Shown here: positions 4,987 to 5,569 of the stretch, one piece after another | Layout of the letters: each line of letters begins with the position of its first letter | How positions within the stretch are numbered: position 1 is the first letter of the stretch | Origin: Streptosporangiaceae bacterium | GTDB lineage: Bacteria > Actinomycetota > Actinomycetes > Streptosporangiales > Streptosporangiaceae | Assembly (NCBI GenBank): GCA_030039095.1 | Contig: JASHQP010000436.1 | Coordinates: 1-5,569 of the forward strand | Direction: 5' to 3' | DNA length: 5,569 nt | Translations under genes and position numbers: made by a program | The notes under the pieces: model-generated | Told to the model about the DNA's origin: nothing | The model's database searches: none | Seen by the model: only the letters and a program-made list of their open reading frames with translations

Positions 4987-5569
4987 ATGACCGTCGGCGC
5001 GACCGCTGTGCGCCGCCGGCCCAAGGACCGCAAGCAGCAGATCATGCTGCACGCCCGCGACCTGTTCGTCGAGCTCGGGTACCCGAACGTCTCCATGGCC
5101 GTGATCGCCGGGCGGGTCGGCATCACGGCCGGTGCCCTCTACCGCCACTACGCCACCAAGGCCGGCCTGCTCGAGGCGGTGGTGCGCGACGCTTTCGACG
5201 GCGTCGCGCCGCCGCCCGCTGGCATGCCGCTCGAAGAGGCCATCGACCGCAGCATCGCGGCGGGGCTCGGGCATCCGCACCTGGCCGATCTGTGGTCCCG
5301 GGAGGTGCGCTACCTGCCCGAGGGGGTGCAGCGCGAGATCCGCGCTGTGATGCGCCGGGCGACCCAGGGCTACGTGCCGTTGCTGCGCGCGCGCAGGCCC
5401 GCGCTGTCCTCCGAGCAGGCGGAGCTGATCGCGTGGTCGGTTCAGTCGGTGCTGACCTGCCTCGCCCGCGACTCCGTGCGGCTGCCGGCCAGCGGTGGCC
5501 AGGCGCTGGTGCGCGGCGCCGCGCGGGAACTGCTGGACGTGCGCCCGGACCTGGGCGCGGGCCGGGCCG
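4987..5569 (+). CDS. TetR/AcrR-family transcriptional regulator, 3' end outside the window
   Basis: The frame runs from ATG 4987 to the window edge with no stop, giving at least 194 aa. The N-terminal DNA-binding domain is clear. A basic arm, RRRPKDRKQQI (9-19), leads into helix 1, HARDLFVELGY (22-32). The helix-turn-helix follows as VSMAVIAGRVGITAGALYRHY (35-55), with the LYRHY recognition-helix signature, and then KAGLLEAVV (58-66). Residues 80-190 are alpha-helical in character and would form the ligand and dimer domain; SREVRYLPEGVQREIR (104-119) is typical of regulators of acyl-CoA metabolism as I remember them. It probably represses the divergent acyl-CoA synthetase and itself from the shared 156-base gap, with release by an acyl or acyl-CoA ligand (inference). 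A single-domain TetR would end close to here. Some actinomycete TetR proteins carry a second helix-turn-helix domain and reach about 400 aa, and that remains possible. Confidence 0.92.
   Translation, partial: MTVGATAVRRRPKDRKQQIMLHARDLFVELGYPNVSMAVIAGRVGITAGALYRHYATKAGLLEAVVRDAFDGVAPPPAGMPLEEAIDRSIAAGLGHPHLADLWSREVRYLPEGVQREIRAVMRRATQGYVPLLRARRPALSSEQAELIAWSVQSVLTCLARDSVRLPASGGQALVRGAARELLDVRPDLGAGRA

Noticed and set aside
4462..4990. Two + strand frames across the synthetase 5' end and the divergent gap
   Set aside because: They overlap the synthetase antisense and the regulatory gap, and have no ribosome site or protein family features.
4831..5280. 150-codon in-frame N-terminal extension of the acyl-CoA synthetase
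   Set aside because: It would read through the divergent promoter region and antisense to the TetR helix-turn-helix, has no family resemblance, and a ribosome site supports GTG 4830.
1..5569. CRISPR arrays, tRNA genes, insertion sequences, long direct repeats
   Set aside because: I read both strands and saw no repeat-spacer pattern, no tRNA-like cloverleaf, no transposase and no long terminal repeats.

Overview
The window is very GC-rich, with short intergenic gaps, strong G or C bias at third codon positions and Shine-Dalgarno sequences of the GGAGG type. This points to a high-GC actinomycete (Streptomyces/Nonomuraea/Amycolatopsis-like). The genus cannot be fixed from the sequence alone. 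I see no tRNA, rRNA, CRISPR array, insertion sequence or phage gene.

Region 1 (36-3207, + strand) is a tightly packed three-gene export cassette. It encodes an unrecognised seven-helix membrane protein (36-797), an ABC-type ATPase (794-1639) and a large single-chain ABC-2-type permease with about 12 helices (1615-3207). The first junction is an ATGA stop/start overlap and the second a 25-base overlap, so the three are almost certainly co-transcribed and probably translationally coupled. Together they look like an ABC exporter with an extra membrane partner; the substrate is unknown. The cassette may continue upstream, because frame 1 of the first 39 bases closes with a TGA that overlaps the first ATG.

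Region 2 (3208-3276) is a short GC-rich gap between convergent genes. It holds small, mutually exclusive hairpins that may end transcription from one or both sides.

Region 3 (3277-5569) is a divergent pair. An acyl-CoA synthetase of the AMP-forming (ANL) superfamily lies on the - strand (3277-4830). A TetR-family regulator lies on the + strand from 4987 and runs off the window without a stop. The 156-base gap between them is less GC-rich than the genes. It carries several short inverted repeats and overlapping promoter-like hexamers, the usual layout for a local TetR repressor controlling its neighbour and itself, probably in response to an acyl or acyl-CoA ligand.

The two regions are convergent and nothing in the sequence links their functions. 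The window looks like ordinary actinomycete accessory metabolism and transport. The least explained elements are the first membrane protein and the operator architecture of the divergent gap.
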